Origin: Bacillus sp. CECT 9360
Lineage (GTDB): Bacteria > Bacillota > Bacilli > Bacillales > DSM-1321
Assembly (NCBI RefSeq): GCF_918741275.1
Contig: NZ_CAKKNA010000007.1
Coordinates: forward strand, 162,191-226,190
DNA length: 64,000 nucleotides
Direction of reading: 5' to 3'
Shown: piece by piece, positions 46,549 to 55,756 of the stretch
How the letters are laid out: each line of letters begins with the position of its first letter
Position numbering within the stretch: the first letter of the stretch is position 1
Made by a program: the position numbers and the translations under genes
Notes under the pieces: model-generated
What the model was told of the DNA's origin: nothing
What the model saw: only the letters and a program-made list of their open reading frames with translations
Database searches by the model: none

Positions 46549-47487
46549 ATGTCTAATCCAAGGGCTTTGTCTGAACCTGTCATTCAAGGCAGTAAAGCAA
46601 GCCTTCAAGCAGGCATACCGGAGACGACGGCCTGGAAAGATTTCATGGCATTAATCAAAGTCGGTATTGTCAATTCAAACATGATTACTACCTTCACAGG
46701 TTTGTGGTTGGCGCTGTATTTTTCTGAAGAGCATTTCTTTTCAAACCTTGATACGCTGTTTTTTACGCTTGCCGGGTCAGCACTTATTGTAGCGGGATCT
46801 TGCAGCTTAAATAATTATATTGATCGCGACATTGATCATCTCATGGAAAGAACGAAGAGTAGACCGACTGTCACGGGAAAGGCGAATCCAGCGAAGGTTC
46901 TTACATTAAGTTTGGTGCTGATTGCCTTAGGGACTGTTCTACTGGCATTAACAAACATTACAGCTGCAATCATCGGTCTCATCGGTGTTTTTACGTATGT
47001 TGTTCTGTATACGCTCGTTTCAAAGCGAAGATACGTCTCCAATACCATTGTAGGGAGTGTTTCGGGCGCAGTGCCGCCGCTTATCGGCTGGGCCGCTGTT
47101 GACCCTGATTTAAGCGTCATGGCATGGATGCTGTTTCTCATCATGTTTATCTGGCAGCCGCCTCATTTTTACGCAATCGCGATGAAACGCTGTGAAGAAT
47201 ACAGGGCGGCCGGCATTCCGATGCTTCCGGTTGTTAAAGGATTTAAAAGAACGAAAAGGTCGATGACTTTATGGGTGGCATGCTTGCTTCCTATACCAAT
47301 CTTCCTGACACAACTTGGCATGCCGCTTGTTGTCCTCGCCACAATTTTGAATGTTGGATGGCTTATTCTTGCCATAAGTGGGTATAAAATGAAGGATGAC
47401 TTGAAATGGGCAAAGCTGATGTTTGTTTATTCTTTGAATTATATGACGATTTTATATGTAGGAATGGTAATTGTTACGTTAATATAA
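46549..47487 (+). CDS. ctaB: Protoheme IX farnesyltransferase (heme O synthase)
   Basis: CtaB attaches a farnesyl chain to heme B, giving heme O, the substrate of CtaA. The 312-residue polytopic protein is a UbiA-type prenyltransferase with the aspartate motif [19 protein letters not shown] and the second motif in YKLGD-like position [27 protein letters not shown] lies seven bases before ATG 46549. It is the first gene of the ctaB-G run; a 10-bp hairpin at 47514-47546 follows, so ctaC may have its own promoter. Confidence 0.94.
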   Translation: MSNPRALSEPVIQGSKASLQAGIPETTAWKDFMALIKVGIVNSNMITTFTGLWLALYFSEEHFFSNLDTLFFTLAGSALIVAGSCSLNNYIDRDIDHLMERTKSRPTVTGKANPAKVLTLSLVLIALGTVLLALTNITAAIIGLIGVFTYVVLYTLVSKRRYVSNTIVGSVSGAVPPLIGWAAVDPDLSVMAWMLFLIMFIWQPPHFYAIAMKRCEEYRAAGIPMLPVVKGFKRTKRSMTLWVACLLPIPIFLTQLGMPLVVLATILNVGWLILAISGYKMKDDLKWAKLMFVYSLNYMTILYVGMVIVTLI

Positions 47488-47513
47488 TTGCAATCTCTGA
47501 ATGAAATAGCTGC

Positions 47514-47546
47514 CGTCTGTGCCGTTTGCCAAAATAGGCACAGACG
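47514..47546 (+). terminator. Weak hairpin after ctaB
   Basis: CGTCTGTGCC pairs with GGCACAGACG around a 13-base loop; the following TTCATCTT is a poor T-tract, so partial termination or mRNA processing is possible. Confidence 0.5.
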
Positions 47547-47769
47547 TTCATCTTAGCAAGGGCGTTTTCGGAGCAATAATGCTTCGCATGGCCAGATTTA
47601 TCGATACATATTAGATTGTTTATAAAATGAAATTGATTAGCAACCAGTATTCCTACTTAATTAAGGAATTCTTTCTTTTAATAGAAATTAATATAGAGAG
47701 AATTTTTCACAGCCAGCGACATTATTTGACTTGTGAGAAAATTTTTACGAAAGCGGGGTTTCTAAAGCT

Positions 47770-48852
47770 ATGAAAAAAAGGCTGCACAAATGGCGTCTGC
47801 TATCATTGTTTGCAATGCTGGCGCTTGTATTAGCGGGTTGTGGAGAACCGTTCTTATCCACTTTGAAGCCTGCTGGAGAAGTGGCGCAAACTCAATATGA
47901 CTTAATGATCCTAAGTACTTTGATTATGGTATTGGTCATTGTTGTGGTTGTTGTTATCTTCTTGTATGTAATTTTCCGTTTCCGCCGTAAAAAAGGCGAC
48001 GAAAACAAAATACCAAAACAAATTGAAGGAAGCCACAAACTTGAACTTATCTGGACTGTTATCCCTATCCTTCTTTTGTTGGTTTTAGCAGTACCGACTA
48101 TTGCCGCTACTTTTGATTTAGCTGACACTAAAGCTATGGAAAAGAAAGACAAAGACGGAAAAACAGAAGATGTACTTGTCATCAATGTACGTGCAAATCT
48201 TTACTGGTGGGAATTTGAATACCCGGACCTTGGGATTGTAACCAGCCAGGATTTAATAGTACCTACTGATGAAAAGGTTTACTTTAATTTAATTGCTTCT
48301 GATGTGAAGCACTCATTCTGGATTCCGTCTGCTGGCGGTAAGATGGATACGAATACTGAGGGTGAAAACCAGTTCTTCCTTGAATTCGACAGCAAAAAAG
48401 CTGCCGAGGTGCAAGACGTATTTTACGGTAAGTGTGCCGAGCTTTGCGGACCTTCCCATGCTTTGATGGATTTCAAGGTGAATACAAAATCCCGTGCTGA
48501 ATTCGATCAATGGGCCGCCGATATGAAAGCTGTTAAAGAACCTGCGGCAGAAGGCGCTTTGGCTCAGCAAGGGGAAGAGGTTTTCAACCAAAGCTGTATC
48601 GGATGTCATGCTGTAACACCTAATGACAGCAGACCTGAACAGGCTCGCCAGGCTCCAAACCTTGCAACATTTGGTGAACGCGAACGTATTGCAGGGGTGT
48701 TGGACCATAACGAAGAGAACCTAAAAAATTGGATCAAAGACCCTGAAAAATACAAGCCAGGCAACACAATGACAGGTACTTATAAAGTGACTGACGAGCA
48801 AGTTGACGCACTGGCTGCTTATTTAATGGGCTTAAAAGTTGAAGAAAAATAA
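47770..48852 (+). CDS. ctaC: Cytochrome c oxidase subunit II with fused cytochrome c (caa3 type)
   Basis: CtaC accepts electrons and passes them to subunit I. The 360-residue lipoprotein has a signal with lipobox LVLAGC, two transmembrane helices (about residues 45-110), a cupredoxin domain with the CuA site YGKCAELCGPSHALM, and a C-terminal cytochrome c domain with heme motif CIGCH (residues 276-280) and a downstream methionine ligand region GNTMTGTYK. The fused heme c marks the caa3 type, which oxidises cytochrome c directly. Confidence 0.96.
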   Translation: MKKRLHKWRLLSLFAMLALVLAGCGEPFLSTLKPAGEVAQTQYDLMILSTLIMVLVIVVVVVIFLYVIFRFRRKKGDENKIPKQIEGSHKLELIWTVIPILLLLVLAVPTIAATFDLADTKAMEKKDKDGKTEDVLVINVRANLYWWEFEYPDLGIVTSQDLIVPTDEKVYFNLIASDVKHSFWIPSAGGKMDTNTEGENQFFLEFDSKKAAEVQDVFYGKCAELCGPSHALMDFKVNTKSRAEFDQWAADMKAVKEPAAEGALAQQGEEVFNQSCIGCHAVTPNDSRPEQARQAPNLATFGERERIAGVLDHNEENLKNWIKDPEKYKPGNTMTGTYKVTDEQVDALAAYLMGLKVEEK

Positions 48853-48884
48853 GAGATAGATTGATTGATTAGGGAGGTTTGATC

Positions 48885-50756
48885 GTGAGTACCCACGCTA
48901 CGAAAAAAGGATTTGGCGCTACAATTTGGGATTATCTTACAACAGTAGACCATAAGAAAATCGCCATTCTTTATCTAATCGCAGGCGGATTTTTCTTTGT
49001 TGTCGGCGGCCTGGAAGCGATGTTCATTAGAATTCAGCTTGCAGTACCGAACAATGACTTTCTCAGTGCCGGATTGTTTAACGAAATGATTACGATGCAT
49101 GGTACGACCATGATTTTCTTGGCGGCAATGCCTTTGGTTTTTGCCTTTATGAATGCGGTTGTTCCATTACAAATAGGGGCGCGCGACGTTGCGTTTCCAT
49201 TTCTTAACTCACTGGGATTCTGGTTGTTTTTCTTTGGTGGGGTTTTCTTGAACCTATCATGGTTTTTAGGAGGGGCTCCAGATGCGGGCTGGACGAACTA
49301 TGCATCCCTTGCGATGAGTTCCCCGGGCCACGGTGTCGATTTCTATATCCTGGGGCTTCAGATTTCAGGATTGGGTACATTAATAGCAGGCATTAACTTC
49401 CTGGCGACGATTATCAATATGCGTGCACCTGGGATGACTTATATGCGTATGCCATTATTTACTTGGTCAACATTTGTCGCATCCGCACTTATTTTGTTTG
49501 CCTTTCCGCCATTAACCGTAGGACTTGTTCTTGCGATGTTCGACCGTATGTTCGGTTCGAATTTCTTTGATGTGGCGGCAGGAGGTAATACGATTATCTG
49601 GGAGCATATGTTCTGGATATTCGGACATCCTGAAGTATATATTCTAATATTACCGGCCTTCGGTATTTTCTCAGAGATTTTTGCTACATTCTCTAGAAAA
49701 AGGCTTTTTGGTTATTCTTCCATGGTATTTGCAACGGTACTGATTGGTTTCTTAGGTTTCATGGTGTGGGCTCACCATATGTTTACGGTTGGTTTAGGTC
49801 CGATAGCCAATGCGATTTTCGCAGTAGCTACAATGGCAATTGCTGTCCCTACGGGTATAAAAATCTTTAACTGGCTCTTTACGATGTGGGGAGGAAGCGT
49901 GAAATTCACCACTCCGATGCTTTATGCCGTTTCCTTCATCCCGTCTTTCGTTGCCGGTGGTGTAACAGGAATCATGTTAGCTGCAGCGCCTGCGGATTAT
50001 CAGTACCATGATTCTTATTTCGTGGTTGCGCATTTCCACTATGTTATTGTCGGTGGAGTCGTTCTAGGCTTATTGGCAGCAACACATTTCTACTGGCCAA
50101 AGATGTTTGGAACCTTGTTAAATGAAACATTAGGCAAAATCACTTTTTGGTTATTCCTAATCGGCTTCCATTTAACATTCTTTATCCAGCATTTCCTTGG
50201 GTTAATGGGTATGCCTCGCCGTGTATTCACTTTCCTTCCGGGACAGGGCTTGGAAACAGGTAACCTTGTGAGTTCGATAGGTGCAGCCTTTATGGGCGTT
50301 GCAGTCATCATATTGCTCATTAACATTATTATGACTTCGGTTAAGAATGTGAAGGTTGGAAATGATCCTTGGGGAGACGGACGTACTCTTGAATGGGCAA
50401 TCGCTTCACCACCGCCGTTCTATAATTTCAAGCAGCTTCCGCTTGTCCGTGGTTTGGACGCTTACTGGGTAGAAAAGATGGATGGCAAAAAAGGGATGAC
50501 TCCTGCGGAACCGCTAGGCGACATCCATATGCCGAATTCGTCCATTATCCCTTTTGTTATCTCATTCGGATTGTTCGTTGCGGCGTTCGGTGCGTTGTAC
50601 AATACTGATAATAAAGACTGGACTCTACCGGTAATGATTATCGGATTACTTATTGCTTTTGGAGCAATGTTTGTTCGCTCAGTTAAAGATGACCATGGTT
50701 TCCATATTCATAAAGAAGATCTTTTAGAGGATGAAGATAAAGGAGGGAAGGCATAA
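48885..50756 (+). CDS. ctaD: Cytochrome c oxidase subunit I
   Basis: The catalytic subunit with heme a, heme a3 and CuB, reducing oxygen and pumping protons. The 623-residue protein has 14 or so helices and the ligands TMHGTTMIF (heme a), WIFGHPEVYILILP (CuB His and cross-linked Tyr), VWAHHMF (CuB His pair) and VVAHFHYVIVGG (heme ligands). GTG 48885 lies seven bases after GGGAGG and is the best start. It overlaps ctaE by one base (TAATG). Confidence 0.96.
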   Translation: MSTHATKKGFGATIWDYLTTVDHKKIAILYLIAGGFFFVVGGLEAMFIRIQLAVPNNDFLSAGLFNEMITMHGTTMIFLAAMPLVFAFMNAVVPLQIGARDVAFPFLNSLGFWLFFFGGVFLNLSWFLGGAPDAGWTNYASLAMSSPGHGVDFYILGLQISGLGTLIAGINFLATIINMRAPGMTYMRMPLFTWSTFVASALILFAFPPLTVGLVLAMFDRMFGSNFFDVAAGGNTIIWEHMFWIFGHPEVYILILPAFGIFSEIFATFSRKRLFGYSSMVFATVLIGFLGFMVWAHHMFTVGLGPIANAIFAVATMAIAVPTGIKIFNWLFTMWGGSVKFTTPMLYAVSFIPSFVAGGVTGIMLAAAPADYQYHDSYFVVAHFHYVIVGGVVLGLLAATHFYWPKMFGTLLNETLGKITFWLFLIGFHLTFFIQHFLGLMGMPRRVFTFLPGQGLETGNLVSSIGAAFMGVAVIILLINIIMTSVKNVKVGNDPWGDGRTLEWAIASPPPFYNFKQLPLVRGLDAYWVEKMDGKKGMTPAEPLGDIHMPNSSIIPFVISFGLFVAAFGALYNTDNKDWTLPVMIIGLLIAFGAMFVRSVKDDHGFHIHKEDLLEDEDKGGKA

Positions 50757-51385
50757 TGCAAGCAGAAGAAAAATTCACCGATGCTACATGGCCTGCTTCT
50801 CCCGAGAAGGCTACCCTCGAAGGAAAGAATAAATTTATAGGGTTTTGGTTATTTCTAGGAGGAGAGACCGTATTATTCGCATCCCTCTTTGCGACTTACC
50901 TTGCTTTAAAAGATAAAGTGCCAAACGGGGAGCATAAGCTCGCCCAAGACATGTTTGAGCTTCCGTTGACGTTTGTCATGACCATGCTGCTTTTAACGAG
51001 CTCTTTAACTAGCGTCTATGCCATGTATCATATGAAAAATAACCATTTCCAGAAGATGCAGGCATGGCTGTTAATCACTGTTTTGCTTGGTGCGGCCTTC
51101 CTTGGGCTGGAAGTGTATGAATTCAATCACTATGTCCATGAATTTCATCATACATTTACAAGCAGTGCATTTGGTTCCGCATTTTATACTTTAGTAGGTT
51201 TCCACGGAGCCCACGTTGCTTTTGGGCTAGTTTGGATCCTTACGCTGATGGTGCGAAATGCTAAACGTGGTTTAAACTTGTATAATGCACCAAAGTTCTA
51301 TTTGGCCAGCCTTTATTGGCACTTTATTGACGTAGTATGGGTATTCATCTTTACTGTAGTATATTTAATGGGAATGGTGGGATAA
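50756..51385 (+). CDS. ctaE: Cytochrome c oxidase subunit III
   Basis: Subunit III is a 209-residue protein with five helices that stabilises subunit I. Conserved parts are FWLFLGGETVLFASLFATYL and GFHGAHVAFGLVWI, and the end LYWHFIDVVWVFIFTVVYL. Its start codon shares one base with the ctaD stop, which shows translational coupling. AAAGGAGGGAAGG supplies the ribosome binding site. Confidence 0.96.
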   Translation: MQAEEKFTDATWPASPEKATLEGKNKFIGFWLFLGGETVLFASLFATYLALKDKVPNGEHKLAQDMFELPLTFVMTMLLLTSSLTSVYAMYHMKNNHFQKMQAWLLITVLLGAAFLGLEVYEFNHYVHEFHHTFTSSAFGSAFYTLVGFHGAHVAFGLVWILTLMVRNAKRGLNLYNAPKFYLASLYWHFIDVVWVFIFTVVYLMGMVG

Positions 51386-51389
51386 ACTG

Positions 51390-51725
51390 ATGGCGAACAA
51401 TCAATCAAATTCAGCTAACCCAAATGTGGATCTTAAATATCGACGCAAAAAAAATGCTGAGGAGATGAGACATCAGGTCGTCTCTTTCACCTTGATGATT
51501 CTCCTTACGCTTATCGCTTTTTTTGCGGTTGGGTATGATGGATTTTCACACTGGTTCATTAAACCTTTCATTTTGTTGCTTGCTGTAGTTCAGGTTATTT
51601 TCCAGCTATACTATTTTATGCATATGAAGCATAAAGGACATGATACAATTTCGTTGTTCCTCTACTCGGGATTATTGGTTGGGGCAATAACGGTGCTAAC
51701 GTTTGTAACAATTATTTGGATTTAA
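51390..51725 (+). CDS. ctaF: Cytochrome c oxidase subunit IV (CtaF)
   Basis: A 111-residue protein with three helices (SFTLMILLTLIAFFAVGYDG, FILLLAVVQVIFQLYYFMHM and SLFLYSGLLVGAITVLTFV). It begins four bases after the ctaE stop. It is the small subunit IV of the Bacillus caa3 oxidase; a strong terminator follows. Confidence 0.93.
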   Translation: MANNQSNSANPNVDLKYRRKKNAEEMRHQVVSFTLMILLTLIAFFAVGYDGFSHWFIKPFILLLAVVQVIFQLYYFMHMKHKGHDTISLFLYSGLLVGAITVLTFVTIIWI

Positions 51726-51736
51726 TCAGTAAGAAG

Positions 51737-51765
51737 AAAATCGGCTATCAGATAGCCGATTTTCT
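51737..51765 (+). terminator. Terminator after ctaF
   Basis: AAAATCGGCTATC pairs with ATAGCCGATTTT with a very tight loop and a T-rich end. Confidence 0.88.
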
Positions 51766-51881
51766 GTTTATTAAGAGGTTTCCATTTCAATTTATACATA
51801 AAACGCTTTGGATTGTCCCTTACAGCCGCCATCGGGTATAATGAAAACGATATAAACGTAAAAATTCAGAGGTGATATCTC

Positions 51882-52784
51882 ATGTCAATCGATATTTTTG
51901 GCTTCCGAGCGTTATGGAGTCCTTACTACTTTGTCGCCCTGGTTTTGATAACTTTTGCTTATTTTTTACTGGTAACCAAGTTTCGAAACAAATTTGCAGG
52001 GAGTGAACGGTTAACAACGAGACAAAGTGCATTGTTTATAACTTTCATGGTTTCATTGTACGCAATAAAAGGATCGCCTTTGGATTTATTGGGACACATC
52101 ATGTTTAGCGCCCATATGATTCAAATGGCTCTCTTATATTTGGTATTGCCTCCTTTGTTGATCCTAAGCATACCTAACTGGCTGTGGAGACAATTATTTT
52201 CCGTGAAATTTATTGATATGGTCTTTAAGGCTTTTACAAAGCCTTTGATAGGTCTGGTCATATTTAATGGAATGTTTTCTTTTTATCACATTCCTCTCAT
52301 CTTCGACTTTGTCAAAACTGGTATGTGGATTCATGCATCTTATACAGTTGTGCTATTTTTTACGGCGATATTCATGTGGTTTCCACTCGTTAACCAGCTT
52401 CCTGAGAAGGAGAGCCTTTCCGGTTTATACAAGGTAGGCTATATTTTCGGGAACGGCATTTTGCTGACACCTGCATGTGCCTTGATTATTTTTGCGAGTA
52501 ACCCGCTGTATACTACTTTCACCGATGCGACAGCCTGGGCACAGGCCATGGAATTATGTGTGCCCGCATCCGCTCTTTCCGGACTTAACTTAAGCGGTCC
52601 CGAGTTATTTAATGGGATGCCGCCCCTTGAGGATCAGCGGACCGGTGGAGTGCTAATGAAGATTATCCAGGAAATTGTATACGGCATTGTGTTAGGCTAT
52701 GTATTCTTTGCATGGTATCGTAAGGAAAGCGGAGGACCTAATAAAATCGATCCGCTGCCGACGGAGATTCAAACGGCAGAATGA
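51882..52784 (+). CDS. ctaG: Cytochrome c oxidase assembly factor CtaG
   Basis: CtaG of Bacillus (unrelated to proteobacterial CtaG) is a 300-residue membrane protein with about seven helices, needed for active caa3 oxidase and probably for CuB insertion. Conserved parts are GHIMFSAHMIQMALLYLVLPPLL and AWAQAMELCVPASAL. AGAGGTG lies before ATG 51882. It follows the ctaF terminator after about 115 bases and probably has its own promoter. Confidence 0.94.
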   Translation: MSIDIFGFRALWSPYYFVALVLITFAYFLLVTKFRNKFAGSERLTTRQSALFITFMVSLYAIKGSPLDLLGHIMFSAHMIQMALLYLVLPPLLILSIPNWLWRQLFSVKFIDMVFKAFTKPLIGLVIFNGMFSFYHIPLIFDFVKTGMWIHASYTVVLFFTAIFMWFPLVNQLPEKESLSGLYKVGYIFGNGILLTPACALIIFASNPLYTTFTDATAWAQAMELCVPASALSGLNLSGPELFNGMPPLEDQRTGGVLMKIIQEIVYGIVLGYVFFAWYRKESGGPNKIDPLPTEIQTAE

Positions 52785-52835
52785 ACTTCGTCTAATTCCC
52801 GCCTTAAAAGGCTCGTCAATCGACGAGTTTTCTAT
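52783..52835 (+). repeat. Repeat family R2, copy at the ctaG end
   Basis: ACTTCGTCTAATTCCCGCC, then TTAAAAGGCTCGTCAATCGA and CGAGTTTTCTATAAA; it shares the order and spacing of the blocks with 21421-21476. Confidence 0.65.
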
Positions 52836-52839
52836 AAAG

Positions 52840-53018
52840 AAGGCTCTGTTAAACGATAATGTTGTTTTTGGGAAGGGAATCTGCGAGACTCCTGCGGAAA
52901 AACGGGCTGGCAAGACCCCGCAGCGAGGTACGAGTGAGGAGGCTTGCCAGTTCGTCCGCGGAAAGCGAGTAGATTCCATGACCATTTGAAAATCAACAAT
53001 GGAATTTAACAGAGCCTT
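52840..53018. repeat. R3 element with perfect 14-bp terminal inverted repeats (MITE-like)
   Basis: The ends are AAGGCTCTGTTAAA (52840-52853) and its exact complement TTTAACAGAGCCTT (53005-53018). The GC-rich interior contains CGAGACTCCTGCGG, AAGACCCCGCAGCGAGG, GAGGAGGCTTG and CCGCGGAAAGCGAGT, the same blocks as 13007-13140. No coding capacity was found. It looks like a non-autonomous mobile element of 179 bases. Confidence 0.8.
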
Positions 53019-53020
53019 AA

Positions 53021-53245
53021 AGAAAAGAAAGTATATTATTTTCAACATGTATTGATGTCTAGCGTAAGCAGCCATGCCCCGACGCACAGGGCGTGACGGA
53101 TTTTAGCTGACGGTCCTTATTTGGCCCTCCTTCGAGGTGCGCCTTATGCTGGTCGGAGGCCCACAGGATGTGGGGCAGAACGACGAAGACATAACGATGG
53201 CGGTCTAAGTTGTTCTTCATTACTTGAGGGTGCTTGCGCTTTTCT
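53021..53245 (+). repeat. Intergenic repeat family R1, copy 2
   Basis: It begins AGAAAAGAAAGTATATTATT and continues with TTCAACATGTATTGATGTCT and AGCGTAAGCAGCC, almost identical to copy 1, and ends GTGCTTGCGCTTTTCT. A block of about 90 bases present in copy 1 near its start is missing. Confidence 0.8.
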
Positions 53246-53383
53246 GATATGAATGGTGTGGAAAAATCAGGGGAATATTTGATCATTCTGTTAATAATAA
53301 AGAATTTCATTGTAATTTCTTTCTTCCTTATAATAAAATGGGGAGATGATATACATATAATAGAGAGGGCGTTCTAATCGATT

Positions 53384-53845
53384 ATGTCTTTACCACTTCT
53401 TCCAACAATAAGTACAGCATTTATTGTATTAAGCGCGATAACTGTTGCGATCGGCTGGTATCAAATTAAGCAGCGAAAAATAGAGACGCACAAAAAAACG
53501 ATGATTACGGCAGCTGTTTTTGCTTTGATTTTCTTTGTGATCTATGTTTCCCGGACCATATTTATCGGAAACACCTCCTTTGGCGGGCCGGACGATTTGA
53601 AAATCTATTACACTGTCTTTTTAGTCTTCCATATTACGTTGGCAACGACCGGGGCTGTATTTGGAATTGTCACTCTTTTGGCTGGATTCAAGAACAATTT
53701 AGTCAGGCACAGGAAGCTCGGACCGATCACAAGTGTCATCTGGTTTTTTACCGCTATTACAGGTGTCGCTGTTTATCTTTTGCTTTATGTATTTTATCAC
53801 GGCGGGGAGACAACTTCAGTCATACGAGCTATCCTAGGTTATTAG
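53384..53845 (+). CDS. ctaM: Heme-copper oxidase assembly protein CtaM (DUF420, YozB-like)
   Basis: A 153-residue membrane protein of the DUF420 family with four or five helices (FIVLSAITVAIGWYQI, AVFALIFFVIYVSRTIF, VFLVFHITLATTGAVFGIV, VIWFFTAITGVAVYLLLYV). S. aureus CtaM is needed for a working heme-copper oxidase, and B. subtilis YozB is the counterpart. Conserved histidines (VFHITLAT, VRHRKLG) could bind copper or heme; that is inference. Its location after ctaG supports an oxidase assembly role. No strong ribosome binding site is near ATG 53384. Confidence 0.85.
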   Translation: MSLPLLPTISTAFIVLSAITVAIGWYQIKQRKIETHKKTMITAAVFALIFFVIYVSRTIFIGNTSFGGPDDLKIYYTVFLVFHITLATTGAVFGIVTLLAGFKNNLVRHRKLGPITSVIWFFTAITGVAVYLLLYVFYHGGETTSVIRAILGY

Positions 53846-53853
53846 GATCGAAG

Positions 53854-53889
53854 AAGCAGCGGATTTGGGAAAATCCCCTGCTTTTTTTT
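53854..53889 (+). terminator. Terminator after ctaM
   Basis: AAGCAGCGGATTT pairs with AAATCCCCTGCTT around GGGA, with a T-run of eight. Confidence 0.9.
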
Positions 53890-53999
53890 ATGGATAGGAA
53901 AATATAAAACTTTCTGCCCGCACAATCGACGAGTTTTCTTTATATGAAAAAAAGCAAAATAAAAAACGCATGAATACTCATGCGCCTTTCGCGTTTCGC

Positions 54000-54362
54000 T
54001 TAAAGACCGGAAAATTGTTCAAGCTCTGCCTTTACTTCAGCGAGAATTTGTTCACATTGCTTAACAAGGGAAGCAGGGAAAGTTTCACCCTCTCCATATT
54101 CAACACCAAATGGATAATAATGTTTACCAAGAGTTGGTGTCATAAGTTCGATAACCGCTTTGTGTGCGCCGACATCGCCTTCAACCGCAAAGCCCTGGAC
54201 ACGAAGATAAAAGATGCCATCTTTCAATTCAAATTTACGATCATAGTTTACTCTTTCATAATCCCATTGTTCACCGCGAAATAAACCATGCTCCGGCATA
54301 ACTTGATCAAGTCGGTTTAAATCGGCTGAAAAATTTTCAAAACGATAGTCTTCAAATTTCAC
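54000..54362 (-). CDS. ylbA: YugN-like family protein YlbA
   Basis: A 120-residue soluble protein of the YugN-like family, matching B. subtilis YlbA: it begins KFEDYRFENFSADL and has FYLRVQGFAVEGDVGA and HYYPFGVEYGE. The start is GTG 54362, seven bases after GGAGGG. It stands alone and opens the ylb cluster on the opposite strand. ylbB, a CBS protein in B. subtilis, is missing between it and ylbC. Function unknown. Confidence 0.9.
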   Translation of the reverse strand: MKFEDYRFENFSADLNRLDQVMPEHGLFRGEQWDYERVNYDRKFELKDGIFYLRVQGFAVEGDVGAHKAVIELMTPTLGKHYYPFGVEYGEGETFPASLVKQCEQILAEVKAELEQFSGL

Positions 54363-54606
54363 GAATATACCCTCCTATTTTGCAAATCCCATGGAGAAGT
54401 AGTCCGAATGACTCCCTGAATCCTCCAAGTATGTTACATATAGATAAATTTCCCTCATATTTTATAATAGTACGAAATTATACAAGTTGCAATGAAAGTT
54501 TGATATATATAAATGCGATACAAACAATGATATAATTGATATGTAACATGATTAAGGAAAAAAATCAATATTTTTCTATATAGATTGAGAGAGGGGGAGT
54601 CTTCCT

Positions 54607-55680
54607 CTGCGGACATTTCTAAAGGTTATTGTGCTTTCAACTATTTTTTTCATCATCGGCATATACTTTAATGTTGGCCTGAATAACGATGAAAACTCGA
54701 TTCTTTTTGGAGAAAAGGGGATTAAGCCGGAAAATCAGGAAGACATACAACAAAACGATAAGGAAGATGATGAAAACGCAGGGATACTTTCCGCAAAAGG
54801 TGGAATTGCAGCCTCTATCGGGAAAAAAACGTCTGAGGTTGAAAAAATATATGGGAAACCGGTTAGAATCGATCCATCCTCTTATGGCTATGACTGGTGG
54901 ATTTACAACCACGATAAGAACAAATATTTTCAACTGGCGGTTGAAAACGGAAGAGTCGTTTCATCTTATGGAATCGGCAAGGATATAAATATAGCGCCAT
55001 TCAAAATTGGACAGACAATTGATGAGATTTATTCAAGTGTATTTGTTGAGACATCGGTTGATATTGAATTGGAAGGCAGCTCTTATCGATTCGAACTGTC
55101 TGAAGAGGATATGAACATGAGACCTTTGATAAAGCTGGGGAAGGTATATGTCCAACTTTACTTAGATAAGTTTACAGGAAAGGTTTCCAGTGTGCGATTT
55201 CTTAATGAAGAAACCCTTCTCAAGCAGAGGCCGTATGAAATAACATACAGTGGCGAAATGCTCGAAGAAGAGCCTCTCAGCGATGAGGAATGGACGGAGA
55301 TCGAAATCGGGAACAGACAGCAAATTTTTGATATTTCCAATATTATGAGGGACCGCTTTAATTTACGAAAATTGAAATGGGATGAACCAATGGCTGAGGT
55401 AGCTTACCTTCATAGCATGGATATGTCGGAAGGCAGCTTTTTTTCCCATACATCTCCAACAAAAGGTGAATTGAAGGACAGGCTCGAAAAAGGCGAGATA
55501 ACATATACTCTCGCCGGGGAGAACATTGCAGCAAAGTATTCTGATGCCATTTCGGTCATGGAAGGCTGGATGAACAGCAAAGTACACCGGGAAGCGCTGC
55601 TAAACGAAGAATTTACTCATTTGGGCGTAGGCGTACATCAGAAATACTACACGCAAAACTTTATTGCTAAATCAGAATGA
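54607..55680 (+). CDS. ylbC: Membrane-anchored CAP (SCP-like) protein YlbC, likely CTG start
   Basis: A 357-residue protein with an N-terminal signal or anchor (RTFLKVIVLSTIFFIIGIYF), a CAP-associated N-terminal domain (about residues 70-210, with IGKKTSEVEKIYGKPVRIDP) and a C-terminal CAP/SCP domain (about 235-355, LKWDEPMAEVAYLHSMDM, FSHTSPTKGELKDRL, GENIA). No ATG, GTG or TTG occurs in frame between the stop at 54586 and GTG 54631, but GGGGGAG lies seven bases before CTG 54607, and that start gives a complete anchor. GTG 54631 has no ribosome binding site. The role is unknown; it acts outside the cell or forespore membrane. Confidence 0.85.
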   Translation: MRTFLKVIVLSTIFFIIGIYFNVGLNNDENSILFGEKGIKPENQEDIQQNDKEDDENAGILSAKGGIAASIGKKTSEVEKIYGKPVRIDPSSYGYDWWIYNHDKNKYFQLAVENGRVVSSYGIGKDINIAPFKIGQTIDEIYSSVFVETSVDIELEGSSYRFELSEEDMNMRPLIKLGKVYVQLYLDKFTGKVSSVRFLNEETLLKQRPYEITYSGEMLEEEPLSDEEWTEIEIGNRQQIFDISNIMRDRFNLRKLKWDEPMAEVAYLHSMDMSEGSFFSHTSPTKGELKDRLEKGEITYTLAGENIAAKYSDAISVMEGWMNSKVHREALLNEEFTHLGVGVHQKYYTQNFIAKSE

Positions 55681-55756
55681 AAAAAGCAACCGTCACACTT
55701 TCGCTTGATAAGCATATGCTGGAATAGGTGTATGTCATGGTGTGAGGTGAACAATT

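Larger units (their letters stand above)
52785..53383. other. Gene-free interval made of three repeat families
   Basis: About 600 bases between ctaG and ctaM hold, in order, a copy of R2, a complete R3 element with terminal inverted repeats, and a long copy of R1. Frames that cross it are non-coding. A short AT-rich part (53260-53383) is the ctaM leader. Confidence 0.75.

Noticed and set aside
52699..52989. Plus-strand frame of 96 codons at the end of ctaG
   Set aside because: It overlaps ctaG in another frame and then runs through repeats R2 and R3; it has no ribosome binding site.
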